DNA of 17,999 nucleotides from JAIRVZ01 sp031553755 (GCA_031553755.1 JAVBKZ010000109.1:1-17999); one strand, 5' to 3'; positions 7,388-15,794 are shown, counted from the stretch's first letter. Notes: generated from the sequence alone by a model not told the origin. Translations and numbers: made by a program.

Positions 7388-8347
7388 TCAGGCTCCTCCG
7401 AATTTTTTAGGTTTTACATACATATTTATTAATGGTGTTAGCGCGTTCATTATTAAAATAGCAAACGACACTCCTTCGGGATATGCTCCGAAAAGACGAA
7501 TTACAGATGTTAATAAGCCTATACCTACGGCATATATCACCATACCCGTTTTACTCATTGGCGAAGTAACATAATCAGTCGCCATGAAAATAGCGCCAAG
7601 CAATAAACCTCCTGAAAGGATATGAATCAATGGATTGACATATAAGGAAGGATTGACCGCGTGCATAATTCCGGTAAATATAGCGACTGTCAATACCGTT
7701 ACGACAGGAATATGCCAAGTAATAATCTTTTTCCACAACATATAAATAAATCCGATCAATAAAGCGATAGCGCCAACTTCACCAAAACTTCCCCCCATTT
7801 TTCCCAACAACATGGAAGTATAATCAGGAAGTTCGCCAAAATGACCTTTAATCATAGTTAAAGTAGTAGGTCCGGTTACCGCGTCGGTATAATTTAAAGG
7901 AAAGATACCCGGTTCAGGCCAAATTGTCATTTGCGCGGGAAATGAAATTAAAAGAAAAACACGTCCGACCAACGCGGGATTAAATATGTTATTTCCTAAT
8001 CCTCCAAAAGACATTTTCCCGATTCCTATCGCGACCAATGCTCCGATAATAACAATCCATACCGGTAAATTTGACGGAAGATTAAACGCGAGTAAAATTC
8101 CGGTCAAAGCCGCTGACCCGTCAAAAATCGTAGTTTTTCCTTTGAGCAAATATTTTTGGATTAAATACTCAAACAATAAACACGAAATAACCGACACTAT
8201 GGTAATTACCAACGCCCCCAATCCAAAATAAACAAGCGACACAATAAATGCCGGAATCAGGGCTATCAGTACTCCATACATATTTTTTTCAACACTGTCG
8301 CCGCTATGAATATGTGGAGACGGAGATATTATAAGTTTATTCGACAT
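7388..8347 (-). CDS. rnfD: Rnf electron transport complex subunit D
   Basis: RnfD is a large membrane subunit, homologous to NqrB, that carries covalent FMN on the outer side and is part of the ion path. The 319-residue product begins with the family-typical ISPSPHIHSGDSVEKNMYGV and has several membrane helices, with FDGSAALTGILLAFNLP (75-91) and GGLGNNIFNPALVGR (115-129) as conserved loops. The expected flavin-attachment region reads DAVTGPTTL (155-163), which places the acceptor at T161. The usual Ala before the Thr is Pro here, still within a D-x-x-T-G-x-T frame. The C-terminal half has GGLLLGAIFMATDYVTSPM, also typical. It sits 18 bp after rnfC and 2 bp before rnfG, so translation is probably coupled. 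Confidence 0.95.
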   Translation of the reverse strand: MSNKLIISPSPHIHSGDSVEKNMYGVLIALIPAFIVSLVYFGLGALVITIVSVISCLLFEYLIQKYLLKGKTTIFDGSAALTGILLAFNLPSNLPVWIVIIGALVAIGIGKMSFGGLGNNIFNPALVGRVFLLISFPAQMTIWPEPGIFPLNYTDAVTGPTTLTMIKGHFGELPDYTSMLLGKMGGSFGEVGAIALLIGFIYMLWKKIITWHIPVVTVLTVAIFTGIMHAVNPSLYVNPLIHILSGGLLLGAIFMATDYVTSPMSKTGMVIYAVGIGLLTSVIRLFGAYPEGVSFAILIMNALTPLINMYVKPKKFGGA

Positions 8348-8365
8348 ATTTCAGTTTCTCTATTT

Positions 8366-9697
8366 TTATTTTTTATTTTCCCTTAGTTTTTTCATCACTT
8401 TTCCTTTTCCCAACCTCACATAATCTAATAAAGGACGGTTTGCCGGACAAACATAACTGCACGAACCACATTCGATACAATCAACAATCGAAAATTCTTC
8501 CGCTTTGTCCCAATCCGAAAACTCGGTGAAATTCATTAAGAAACTCGGGTTCAATCCCATCGGACATACATTAACACACTTGCAACAACGGATACAATTG
8601 CGCATTTCCTTCCTTTGAGATTCAATATCAGGCATAATCAAAATGCCGGAAGTTCCTTTCGAAACGGGAATATTGATATCTGTCAACGCTTTTCCCATCA
8701 TCGGCCCCCCTCCTATTATCTTTCCCGTACCTGCCGGAATTCCTCCCGCGTATTCTATCAATTCATGAATAGGAGTACCGATACGGGCTAAAACATTGCA
8801 AGGCTTGCTAACTTGCTTTCCGGTAACGGTTACTATCCTCTCTATCAATGGTTTGTTTTTCTGAACGGCTTCATAAACGGCAAAAGCAGTTCCCACGTTC
8901 TGTACAACAGCGCCTACCGAAATTGGCAACGCGCCACTTTTTACTTGTTTGCGGATAACCGCGTCAATCAATTGTTTTTCACCTCCCTGCGGATATTGAA
9001 CTTTCAACGGAACAATCTCAATGTTGATGTTCCTTTTTACCAAACCCGAAAGGTATTCAATCGCGTCTTTCTTATTGTTTTCTATACCAATATAAGCTTG
9101 TCCGACATCAATAGCCTCCATCAGGATTTTTACACCCATAATCAGTTCTTCCCCTTTTTCCATCATTAAAGCATGGTCGGATGTCAAATAAGGTTCACAT
9201 TCAACCGCATTGATAATCAGTATTTCAGCTTTGGTTCCAGATGGCGGAGTTAACTTTACATGGGTAGGAAAAGTCGCTCCACCCATTCCCACAATACCGG
9301 CCGCTGTTATTTTTTCTATTATCTCTTTTGGTTGAAGATTAATTTCTTTTTTCAAAGTTTGACTCCGGTCTATATCTTCTTGCCAAACGTCGCCTTCTAC
9401 CGATATAAAAATAGCTGGGCGTTTATATCCGCTCGAATCCATCGTGTCTTCAATTTTCAATATCTTTCCTGAAACCGGAGAATGAATATTGGCCGAAACA
9501 TAACCATTCGCTTTTGCAATCAAAGTACCTACTTTCACGTCATCGCCTTTCGCGACAACCGGAATCGCGGGAACTCCTATATGTTGAGATAGAGAAACAA
9601 CCACCTGTTGAGGAATCGGAATCTGTTCTATCTTTTTATTGGCTGATAATTTATTTTCGGGAGGATGAATCCCTCCTATCCGGAAAGTCTTTAACAT
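8366..9697 (-). CDS. rnfC: Rnf electron transport complex subunit C
   Basis: RnfC is the peripheral cytoplasmic subunit that reacts with NAD(H) and carries FMN and iron-sulfur clusters. The 443-residue product opens with the family N-terminus TFRIGGIHPPENKL, then a barrel-sandwich domain, then the 51-kDa-like NADH/FMN region with GIVGMGGATFPTHVKL (134-149). The ferredoxin-like part has two [4Fe-4S] motifs: C368-x2-C371-x2-C374-x3-C378-P and C407-x2-C410-x2-C413-x3-C417-P. Length and motifs are normal; the long C-terminal extension of some proteobacterial RnfC proteins is absent. It is preceded by a 72-bp spacer of tandem-repeat DNA after rnfB, the only sizeable gap inside the rnf genes. Confidence 0.96.
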   Translation of the reverse strand: MLKTFRIGGIHPPENKLSANKKIEQIPIPQQVVVSLSQHIGVPAIPVVAKGDDVKVGTLIAKANGYVSANIHSPVSGKILKIEDTMDSSGYKRPAIFISVEGDVWQEDIDRSQTLKKEINLQPKEIIEKITAAGIVGMGGATFPTHVKLTPPSGTKAEILIINAVECEPYLTSDHALMMEKGEELIMGVKILMEAIDVGQAYIGIENNKKDAIEYLSGLVKRNINIEIVPLKVQYPQGGEKQLIDAVIRKQVKSGALPISVGAVVQNVGTAFAVYEAVQKNKPLIERIVTVTGKQVSKPCNVLARIGTPIHELIEYAGGIPAGTGKIIGGGPMMGKALTDINIPVSKGTSGILIMPDIESQRKEMRNCIRCCKCVNVCPMGLNPSFLMNFTEFSDWDKAEEFSIVDCIECGSCSYVCPANRPLLDYVRLGKGKVMKKLRENKK

Positions 9698-9707
9698 ATT
9701 ATATTTG

Positions 9708-9780
9708 TTGAGAATTGAGAGTTAAATTGATTTTTATTAGTCTATAATCTGCAGTCATCAGTCTATAGACTATTGACCAT
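9708..9780. repeat. Two 7-nt tandem arrays in the rnfB-rnfC spacer
   Basis: On the plus strand, 9708-9728 reads as three heptamers (TTGAGAA, TTGAGAG, TTAAATT). Positions 9739-9780 read as six degenerate heptamers of the form AGTCTAT or AGTCATC. The second array includes the perfect 12-bp palindrome AGTCTATAGACT (9760-9771) and runs into the rnfB 3' end, covering its stop codon at 9770-9772 and the last codons. The spacer lies inside an operon, so it will be transcribed. Confidence 0.6.
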
Positions 9781-10606
9781 CGACTTTTTTTGGTGGAAAA
9801 TTTAATTCCACAATAGCGGATGTCGGACATTCGGAAACGCATTTACGACATAACCGGCATTTGGTATCATCAATATATGCCAAGTTATTTTCAATGGTAA
9901 TGGCCTCAAAAGGACATGCTTTCTGACATTTCGTACAAGCGATACATGCTACATTGCACGATTTTTTAGCAATTCCTCCTTTTTCCTTATTTAGGCAACT
10001 TACATAAATACGACGGGATTTCGGACCTTTTTTACGTAATTCTATCAACAATTTCGGGCACGCTTTCACACATGCTCCGCAACTTGTGCATTTATCTTCA
10101 TCAACTTCGGGTAATAAAGTTTCTTTATTGATAACAATCGCGTTGAAAGAGCAAACGTTCACGCAATCTCCCATACCCAAACATCCATAAGAACAACCTG
10201 TATTTCCGGAATACAACGAAGAGGCAATAACACAACTATAAGCTCCGTCATATTGATTGGTACGGGGACGATTCTCACAAGTTCCGTTACATTTAACTAC
10301 CGCGACTTTAGATTCGGATGAATTTACAGTTTTCCCCAATATACCGGCAACTTTACTCATCGTATCTTGTCCGCCAACCGGACAAAATAAATTATCCAAA
10401 CTGCTTGATGTTACGCAAGCGGAAGCAAATCCGCTACACCCCGGATAGCCACAGCCTCCACAGTTAGCCGCAGGCAATATTTCTTGAATTTTACCTATAC
10501 GAGGATCCTCGTAAACTTCGAATTTCTTAGATACCACATATAAGATAATCGCACCGATAGTTCCTATGGCGCCTAACGATATAATTGCCAATAATATTAA
10601 ATTCAT
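9770..10606 (-). CDS. rnfB: Rnf electron transport complex subunit B (polyferredoxin)
   Basis: RnfB is the membrane-anchored ferredoxin-docking subunit that receives electrons from reduced ferredoxin. The 278-residue product has one N-terminal membrane helix, then the cluster-binding motif ANCGGCGYPGCSGFA (C49, C52, C57, with C75 a likely fourth ligand). It continues with a run of ferredoxin motifs: C138/C142/C148/C152, CTSCGACVKACP (173-184), CIACTKCQKACP (221-232) and CRLCRKCVSECP (250-261). The protein thus has ligands for at least five [4Fe-4S] clusters. It is the first rnf gene and follows rseC by 45 bp. The last codons lie in heptamer-repeat DNA, so the C-terminal VDGQ is probably not conserved. 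Confidence 0.96.
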   Translation of the reverse strand: MNLILLAIISLGAIGTIGAIILYVVSKKFEVYEDPRIGKIQEILPAANCGGCGYPGCSGFASACVTSSSLDNLFCPVGGQDTMSKVAGILGKTVNSSESKVAVVKCNGTCENRPRTNQYDGAYSCVIASSLYSGNTGCSYGCLGMGDCVNVCSFNAIVINKETLLPEVDEDKCTSCGACVKACPKLLIELRKKGPKSRRIYVSCLNKEKGGIAKKSCNVACIACTKCQKACPFEAITIENNLAYIDDTKCRLCRKCVSECPTSAIVELNFPPKKVDGQ

Positions 10607-10651
10607 AAAATAAAAATTGATGAATAGAGAAGTTAATAGTTATAATTTAAA

Positions 10652-11071
10652 TTAGTTTTCCTTTAGGGGAAATATTTTAAATACAAACTTCTTTTTAAAT
10701 TTATCTCTTAATAAATAAATAGCCATATAATACAAAACAAGTAATATTAACGCGGATAATGCTGAAAGCGTTTCTGGACAGACATATAAATGAAAAATCA
10801 CCAAAGTCGCGATCATAAGAACAAGGGGAATAATAAACGCGTATAAGACAGCTAATAAGCCCCACGAAGTTTCTCCTACTATAATTACTTTGTCTCCAAC
10901 ATGAAACGATTCGTCAATATCCGGTATTTCTATGGTTTTTTCTTTCTTTTCCGACATACTACATATTGATTTCGCATGACACCCCGAACAAGCAGAAGTT
11001 TGTATAAAATCAACATGTGCTTTTCCTTTTTCTATCCGAAAAATGACACCTTCATGTTCTAATTTTCTCAT
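10652..11071 (-). CDS. rseC: RseC/SoxR-reducing-system family membrane protein
   Basis: The 139-residue product has the RseC plan: a small cytoplasmic N-terminal domain with a cysteine cluster CSGCHAKSIC (C28, C31, C37), a beta segment ending in FHVGDKVIIVGE, then two membrane helices (about 72-97 and 100-121) and a basic C-terminus. In proteobacteria RseC modulates sigma-E and, together with Rsx (Rnf-like) proteins, helps keep SoxR reduced. In Bacteroidota a homologue regularly precedes rnfB, as here with 45 bp between them, and its precise role there is not settled. Two of the spacings in the Cys cluster allow metal or Fe-S binding. It is the first gene of the seven-gene operon, with a promoter-like element just upstream. 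Confidence 0.85.
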   Translation of the reverse strand: MRKLEHEGVIFRIEKGKAHVDFIQTSACSGCHAKSICSMSEKKEKTIEIPDIDESFHVGDKVIIVGETSWGLLAVLYAFIIPLVLMIATLVIFHLYVCPETLSALSALILLVLYYMAIYLLRDKFKKKFVFKIFPLKEN

Positions 11072-11103
11072 TATTTTGCAATATCGACATTACAATTCAA
11101 CTG

Positions 11104-11131
11104 CAAATATAGATGTTTTTTTTTATTCCAA
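11104..11131 (-). promoter_or_regulatory. Candidate promoter for the rseC-rnfBCDGEA operon
   Basis: On the minus strand TATATTTG (11111 down to 11104) matches the -7 box TAnnTTTG. A TTG at 11131-11129 lies 17 bp upstream, a little closer than the usual 19-21 bp for the TTTG -33 box. The -7 box is 32 bp from the rseC ATG. Confidence 0.5.
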
Positions 11132-11255
11132 TATTAAATATAAAAAAAACAAAGTAACAAACATCTTAAATCGTTGTATACAAAAACATTAAAATTATTT
11201 TAAATAGTTTCTTATTAATATTATTGAAAATTATTCATAGTAAAAATGATTTTTG

Positions 11256-11263
11256 TAATTTTG
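11256..11263 (+). promoter_or_regulatory. Candidate -7 element for guaA
   Basis: TAATTTTG matches TAnnTTTG and is followed by CG. Transcription would start near 11270, placing the whole repeat hairpin at 11278-11362 in the 5' untranslated leader. No clear -33 box is seen. Confidence 0.42.
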
Positions 11264-11277
11264 CGCTCAAATATTAA

Positions 11278-11362
11278 ATAGTAGACAAGTAAACGAGTAA
11301 ACAGATTTGCTTATATTTTTTTAATACTTGTCAACTCGTCTACTTATCAACTCGTCTACTAT
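11278..11362 (+). repeat. 8-nt tandem units forming a hairpin in the guaA leader
   Basis: The left side (11281-11304) is three 8-nt units of the type GTAGACAA/GTAAACGA. The right side (11326-11357) is four units, ACTTGTCA, ACTCGTCT and two more of the same form. The right side is the reverse complement of the left with one extra unit. ATAGTAGAC (11278-11286) pairs exactly with GTCTACTAT (11354-11362), and pairing resumes past an 8-nt bulge. The structure ends 13 nt before the guaA ATG. No gene is seen in 11072-11375 apart from this leader and the promoters. Confidence 0.6.
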
Positions 11363-11375
11363 CAAATTAAAATTT

Positions 11376-12896
11376 ATGCACGAAAAAATTATCGTTCTTG
11401 ACTTTGGTTCCCAAACAACCCAATTGATCGGCCGTCGTTTAAGGGAATTAAATACTTACTGTGAAATTGTTCCTTACAACAAATTTCCTGAAAATGATTC
11501 TTCCGTAAAAGGAGTAATTTTATCGGGAAGCCCGTTTTCTGTCAACGACAACGAAGCATTTAAACCCGACCTGTCGGCCATCAGAGGAAAATATCCGATA
11601 TTAGGAATTTGTTATGGAGCACAATACCTGGCATATATTTCGGGAGGAAAAGTAGAAAAAGGAGATTCACGCGAATATGGACGCGCAGTATTGACTCCGG
11701 AGGATAAATCAGATTTGTTATTGAAAGACACCAAAAACAGTTCCGAGGTTTGGATGTCTCACGGAGATACAATTACTCAATTACCTGCAAATTTTAAAAT
11801 TATCGCAAAAACGGAAGACGTTAAAGCCGCGGCATATAAGATTGAAGGAGAACCAACTTGGGGAGTACAATTTCATCCGGAAGTATTTCATTCGGAAGAA
11901 GGAACTTTAATTTTAGACAACTTCCTTTCAATTTGCAGTATGAAAAAAGACTGGACCCCGGCCTCTTTCATCGAATCAACAGTTGAAGAATTAAAACAAC
12001 AATTAGGAAACGATAAGGTAATCTTGGCCCTTTCGGGTGGAGTCGATTCTTCCGTAACAGCAGTTCTATTAAATAAAGCCGTAGGAAAAAACCTTACTTG
12101 TATTTTTGTAGATCATGGTTTGTTGCGTAAAAATGAATTTGAAAACGTACTACGCGACTACGAACACTTAGGGCTAAACGTTATCGGAATTGATGCCAAA
12201 GCTAAATTTTATGGCGAATTAGCAGGTGTTACTGACCCCGAAAAGAAAAGAAAAATCATAGGAAAAGGATTTATTGATGTTTTTGATGAAGAAGCAAAAA
12301 AAATAGAAGGAGCAAAATGGTTAGGACAAGGAACTATTTATCCAGATATCATCGAATCGTTATCTATTACCGGAACTGTCATCAAATCGCATCATAACGT
12401 TGGAGGCCTACCTGAAAAAATGAACTTAAAATTAGTTGAACCTCTTCGTTTGCTATTTAAAGATGAAGTCCGCCGCGTAGGCCGCGAATTAGGTATGATG
12501 CCTCATCTGATTAACCGCCATCCGTTTCCCGGTCCGGGATTAGGAGTCCGTATTTTGGGCGATATCACTCCCGAAAAAGTGCGCGTACTTCAAGACGCGG
12601 ATGATGTTTTTATCCGTGAATTGCGCGAATGGGGATTGTATGAACAAGTATGGCAAGCGGGAGCAATCCTATTGCCTGTACAGTCAGTTGGAGTAATGGG
12701 AGACGAAAGAACTTATGAAAACGCAGTTGCTTTGCGCGCTGTTTCTTCGACCGATGCCATGACTGCCGATTGGGTACATTTACCCTATGAATTCATGGCT
12801 AAAGTATCGAATGAAATCATTAACAAGGTAAAAGGTGTAAATCGTGTTGTATATGACATTAGTTCCAAACCACCGGCAACAATCGAATGGGAATAA
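11376..12896 (+). CDS. guaA: GMP synthase (glutamine-hydrolysing)
   Basis: GuaA converts XMP, glutamine and ATP to GMP in de novo purine synthesis. The 506-residue product has the class I amidotransferase domain first, with the nucleophile in ILGICYGAQYLA (C79) and the partner residues in GVQFHPEV (H167, E169). The ATP pyrophosphatase domain follows with the P-loop SGGVDS at 220-225. The C-terminal dimerisation/substrate domain has HPFPGPGLGVRILGD and ends in the family signature SKPPATIEWE. Length and all key residues are normal. The start is the ATG giving MHEKIIVLDFGSQ; reading upstream in frame to a TTG would only translate the 8-nt repeat leader, so it is rejected. The gene is divergent from rseC and followed by a hairpin terminator. 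Confidence 0.97.
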   Translation: MHEKIIVLDFGSQTTQLIGRRLRELNTYCEIVPYNKFPENDSSVKGVILSGSPFSVNDNEAFKPDLSAIRGKYPILGICYGAQYLAYISGGKVEKGDSREYGRAVLTPEDKSDLLLKDTKNSSEVWMSHGDTITQLPANFKIIAKTEDVKAAAYKIEGEPTWGVQFHPEVFHSEEGTLILDNFLSICSMKKDWTPASFIESTVEELKQQLGNDKVILALSGGVDSSVTAVLLNKAVGKNLTCIFVDHGLLRKNEFENVLRDYEHLGLNVIGIDAKAKFYGELAGVTDPEKKRKIIGKGFIDVFDEEAKKIEGAKWLGQGTIYPDIIESLSITGTVIKSHHNVGGLPEKMNLKLVEPLRLLFKDEVRRVGRELGMMPHLINRHPFPGPGLGVRILGDITPEKVRVLQDADDVFIRELREWGLYEQVWQAGAILLPVQSVGVMGDERTYENAVALRAVSSTDAMTADWVHLPYEFMAKVSNEIINKVKGVNRVVYDISSKPPATIEWE

Positions 12897-12910
12897 AACT
12901 ATTTTAATTT

Positions 12911-12991
12911 ATAAAAACGAGAGTTAGCTCAAAACAAGCTAACTCTTTCTGTTTTAAACATTTTTTCCATTTTTCATTCCCACTATAATTA
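12911..12991 (+). repeat. Dispersed terminator-containing repeat, copy 1
   Basis: This segment shares the stem GAGTTAGCTC/AGCTAACTC, the leading ATAAAAA, the trailing CTTTCT and TTTTAAAC words, and a later TATAATT with the segment at 17714-17789. Both copies are in the same orientation. The remainder of the guaA-to-13217 gap (about 225 bp) is very AT-rich, with no gene and only a weak promoter candidate. Confidence 0.55.
12920..12955 (+). terminator. Rho-independent terminator after guaA
   Basis: A 10-bp perfect stem (AGAGTTAGCT with AGCTAACTCT, 12920-12929 and 12937-12946) with a 7-nt loop is followed by TTCTGTTTT. It starts 23 bp after the guaA stop. The same stem recurs at 17725-17752. 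Confidence 0.8.
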
Positions 12992-13160
12992 TCTAAAATC
13001 ATTTTTTACATAAATTTTATATTAATTTGTTTTTTTATAAAATTAATCTTTATTAAGTTTACAGTCTCAATGATATACTATACTTAATATTAATTAAAAA
13101 AACGACATTAATTATAGTAAAAATAAGAATGAGAATACCCTAAAATTTTATCAGAATTTT

Positions 13161-13168
13161 TATTTTTG
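13161..13168 (+). promoter_or_regulatory. Candidate -7 element for the 3-keto-glycoside cluster
   Basis: TATTTTTG fits TAnnTTTG and lies 48 bp before the first gene of the cluster, after the guaA terminator. No TTTG -33 box at proper spacing is visible, so the site is uncertain. Confidence 0.28.
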
Positions 13169-13216
13169 ATACTTTTAGTCTTGTTCATTTGAAAAAAACT
13201 CTTTGTAATTCTAAAC

Positions 13217-14287
13217 ATGTCCAATAAAAAAATCAGAATAGGTTCCATCGGTTTTGGAAGGATGGGGCAGTTGTTTTGTTCGGAAATTTCAAATAATCCG
13301 TTGTATGAGTTGGTATATATCTGCGACAATAATCCGGATGCCTGCGTACAAGCCTCTCTGTCTTATCCTAATTGCATTATAGTTAACGATGAAGATATAA
13401 TAATAAATGATCCTTCTATTGATGCCGTAGGATTATTCACTTTAGCGGATTCACGTTCATCCCAGATAGAAAAATCTATCAAAGCGAATAAACACATCAT
13501 CGCGGAAAAACCGGTAGCGCAAGACATAGATACGGAATTGAAAATCGCGAATATGGTAGAAAATTGCGATTTAATGGTAGCTGTTAACATGTTCAACCGG
13601 AATGCTTGGTATCACAAGGAAATCATTGATTTTATCAAATCGGGAGAAATCGGAGATTTGGCTATTATCCGGATCGCCCACATGACTCCCGGACACATGC
13701 CACAGGAAGGACATGAGCCGGAAGGACCCGCTTTTCATGATTGTGGCATGCACTATGTGGACGTCGCCCGTTGGTATGCCGAAAGTGAATACAACACCTA
13801 TCACGCTCAAGGTGTCAGGATGTGGAGCCATTCCGATCCTTGGTGGATTCAGGCACATGGAACGTTCAAAAACGGAGTGGTTTTCGATATCACTCAAGGA
13901 TTCGTGTATGGGCACATGGCAAAAAAACAGACTCACAACTGTTATGTAGATGTGATTGGAACTAAAGGCATCGCCCGTATGACTCATGATTTTAAAAACG
14001 CCACCATCGATTTAAGAGGAATTAATACGACTATCATAAAAACAAGAGAATTCGGTGATAAAAAAATAGATATATTGGTAGACATTTTTGCGCGGTCTGT
14101 TATTGAAAAAAAGAATCTGGGTTTTCCAACTGTTAAAGACAGCGTTGTAGCCTCAGGTATGGCTTGGAAAATGTTTGATGACGCCATAAAAAACGGGGCT
14201 CCCTGTATCGGGAAAACGACAGATATGAATGAGATTCTCGAACGACGCAAATTGCTTACGGAAGGTTACGGACTACCGGTAAATTAG
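13217..14287 (+). CDS. Gfo/Idh/MocA-family NAD(P)-dependent oxidoreductase (cytoplasmic)
   Basis: The 356-residue product starts directly with a Rossmann fold (RIGSIGFGRMGQLF, residues 7-20, nucleotide-binding G-x-G-x-x-G) and has the family EKP motif at 97-99. The putative catalytic region is HDCGMHYVDVARWY, with D175 and H179 in the D-x-x-x-H arrangement used for proton transfer in this family. No signal peptide is present, so it acts in the cytoplasm, unlike the next three products. In a 3-keto-glycoside cluster, a cytoplasmic member could reduce the imported 3-keto sugar to the free sugar or oxidise an imported glycoside; the sequence does not decide which. It is the first gene of a plus-strand cluster, 37 bp before the next gene. 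Substrate is inferred from context only. Confidence 0.88.
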   Translation: MSNKKIRIGSIGFGRMGQLFCSEISNNPLYELVYICDNNPDACVQASLSYPNCIIVNDEDIIINDPSIDAVGLFTLADSRSSQIEKSIKANKHIIAEKPVAQDIDTELKIANMVENCDLMVAVNMFNRNAWYHKEIIDFIKSGEIGDLAIIRIAHMTPGHMPQEGHEPEGPAFHDCGMHYVDVARWYAESEYNTYHAQGVRMWSHSDPWWIQAHGTFKNGVVFDITQGFVYGHMAKKQTHNCYVDVIGTKGIARMTHDFKNATIDLRGINTTIIKTREFGDKKIDILVDIFARSVIEKKNLGFPTVKDSVVASGMAWKMFDDAIKNGAPCIGKTTDMNEILERRKLLTEGYGLPVN

Positions 14288-14324
14288 ACTTTTTTATTAA
14301 ATAATTATATAATCCTAAATTAAC

Positions 14325-15794
14325 ATGTCAGACACTATTTCAAGAAGATCTTTTCTAAAAAAAGGAGGTATTGCGGCATTGGGTTTAACCATAGTTCCCA
14401 ATACGGTTTTAGGTAAAAGTTTTGGGCACACCGCTCCGAGTGATAAACTAAATATTGCCGGTGTAGGTGTAGGTGGTAGAGGCTTTCAAGTATTAAAAGA
14501 CCTGGAAAGCCAAAATATTGTCGGAATTTGCGATGTAGACTGGAAATACAGCCAACGTGTCGCCGATTATTTTCCTAAAGCAAAAACCTACTACGATTAT
14601 CGTAAAATGTATGAGGAGTTAGGCAAATCTATCGATGCCGTTATGGTGGCGACAGCCGACCATACGCACGCGATTGTAGCCGCAGATGCTATCACAATGG
14701 GTAAACACGTCTATGTTGAAAAACCTTTGACACACAGCGTTTATGAATCCCGTTTATTGACAAGGTTAGCCGACAAATACAAAATCGCGACCCAAATGGG
14801 TAACCAAGGCGCGTCGGGCGAAGGTGTACGGAAAATCTGCGAATGGATTTGGAACGGGGAAATCGGGGAAATCACAAAAGTGGAAGCATTAACTAACCGT
14901 CCTATCTGGCCGCAAGGTCTTAATCGTCCGGAACAAGTTCAGAAACCTCATTCCAAACTCAACTGGGATTTATTCTTAGGCCCTGCCAAAGAACGTCCTT
15001 ACAATGAAATTTATACTCCTTGGAACTGGCGTGGTTGGTGGGATTTCGGAACAGGCGCGCTTGGCGATATGGCCTGTCACATACTCCAACCTGCTTTTGT
15101 AGCATTAAATTTAGGTTATCCAACCAAAGTGCAAGGAAGTTCAACCCTTTTATTGACAGATTGCGCTCCAAACGCGCAAACGGTTCGCTATACTTTCCCC
15201 GCGAGAGAAAATATGCCGAGAGTAGCCATGCCCGAAGTAGAAGTCTATTGGTATGACGGAGGAATCAAACCTATGCGTCCGAAAGGATTCCCAGCGAATA
15301 AAGAATTGGGAGATGGAGACGGAGGAGTTATTTTCCACGGAACAAAAGATACATTGATTTGCGGATGCTACGGAAGAGATCCTTGGTTATTATCGGGAAG
15401 AGTTCCTTCCGCCCCAAAGAAAATGCGGGAAGTGACATTAAGCCACCAAATGGATTGGGTTCGCGCATGTCAGGAAAGTCCTTCAAGCCGTGTACAAACC
15501 GCATCTCCGTTCAGTCAAGCCGGACCGTTGAACGAAATGGTTGTGATGGGAGTATTAGCAGTTCGCTTACAAGAACTTAAGAGAGAATTGGAATGGGATG
15601 GAGCTAACATGAAGTTTACAAACATTCCGGACGACGCAACTATCAAGACGGTTATTAAAGACGGATTTACAATCAAAGACGGACATCCGAGTTTCAATAA
15701 AACAATGACCGACCCGATCAATGCCAAAGCATTTGCCGAAGAATTGATTAAACATAATTACAGACAAGGATGGACGCTTCCGTCAATGCCATAA
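14325..15794 (+). CDS. Tat-exported Gfo/Idh/MocA-family oxidoreductase (putative glycoside 3-dehydrogenase)
   Basis: The 489-residue product opens with a twin-arginine signal, SRRSFLKKGG (R7-R8) followed by a hydrophobic stretch to VLGKS, so it is folded with its cofactor before export. The mature part has the nucleotide-binding GVGVGGRG (46-53), CDVDWKYS, an ADHTHA loop and EKPLTHSVYE with the EKP motif at 132-134. Its C-terminal half is the longer 'bacterial type' Gfo/Idh/MocA domain with many tryptophans (WNWRGWWDFGTGALGDMACH). In 3-keto-glycoside pathways a protein of this type oxidises C3 of the glycoside. How NAD(H) would be regenerated outside the cytoplasm is unclear; tightly held, recycled cofactor, as in Zymomonas glucose-fructose oxidoreductase, is one precedent. 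It is 37 bp after the first oxidoreductase gene and 48 bp before the DUF1080 gene. Confidence 0.9.
   Translation: MSDTISRRSFLKKGGIAALGLTIVPNTVLGKSFGHTAPSDKLNIAGVGVGGRGFQVLKDLESQNIVGICDVDWKYSQRVADYFPKAKTYYDYRKMYEELGKSIDAVMVATADHTHAIVAADAITMGKHVYVEKPLTHSVYESRLLTRLADKYKIATQMGNQGASGEGVRKICEWIWNGEIGEITKVEALTNRPIWPQGLNRPEQVQKPHSKLNWDLFLGPAKERPYNEIYTPWNWRGWWDFGTGALGDMACHILQPAFVALNLGYPTKVQGSSTLLLTDCAPNAQTVRYTFPARENMPRVAMPEVEVYWYDGGIKPMRPKGFPANKELGDGDGGVIFHGTKDTLICGCYGRDPWLLSGRVPSAPKKMREVTLSHQMDWVRACQESPSSRVQTASPFSQAGPLNEMVVMGVLAVRLQELKRELEWDGANMKFTNIPDDATIKTVIKDGFTIKDGHPSFNKTMTDPINAKAFAEELIKHNYRQGWTLPSMP

Noticed and set aside
9708..9780. Tandem array as a CRISPR
   Set aside because: Units are 7 nt, degenerate and without spacers, and no cas gene is present.
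11328..11375. TTG start extending guaA by 16 codons
   Set aside because: The extension is a translation of the 8-nt repeat leader; GuaA proteins begin at the KIIVLDFGSQ region.
11072..11375. Purine riboswitch ahead of guaA
   Set aside because: The leader is explained by the 8-nt repeat hairpin; no three-way junction with conserved purine-aptamer loops is visible.
13217..15794. The two Gfo/Idh/MocA genes as a tandem duplication
   Set aside because: They differ in length (356 versus 489 residues), C-terminal domain type and localisation, so they are distant members of one superfamily.
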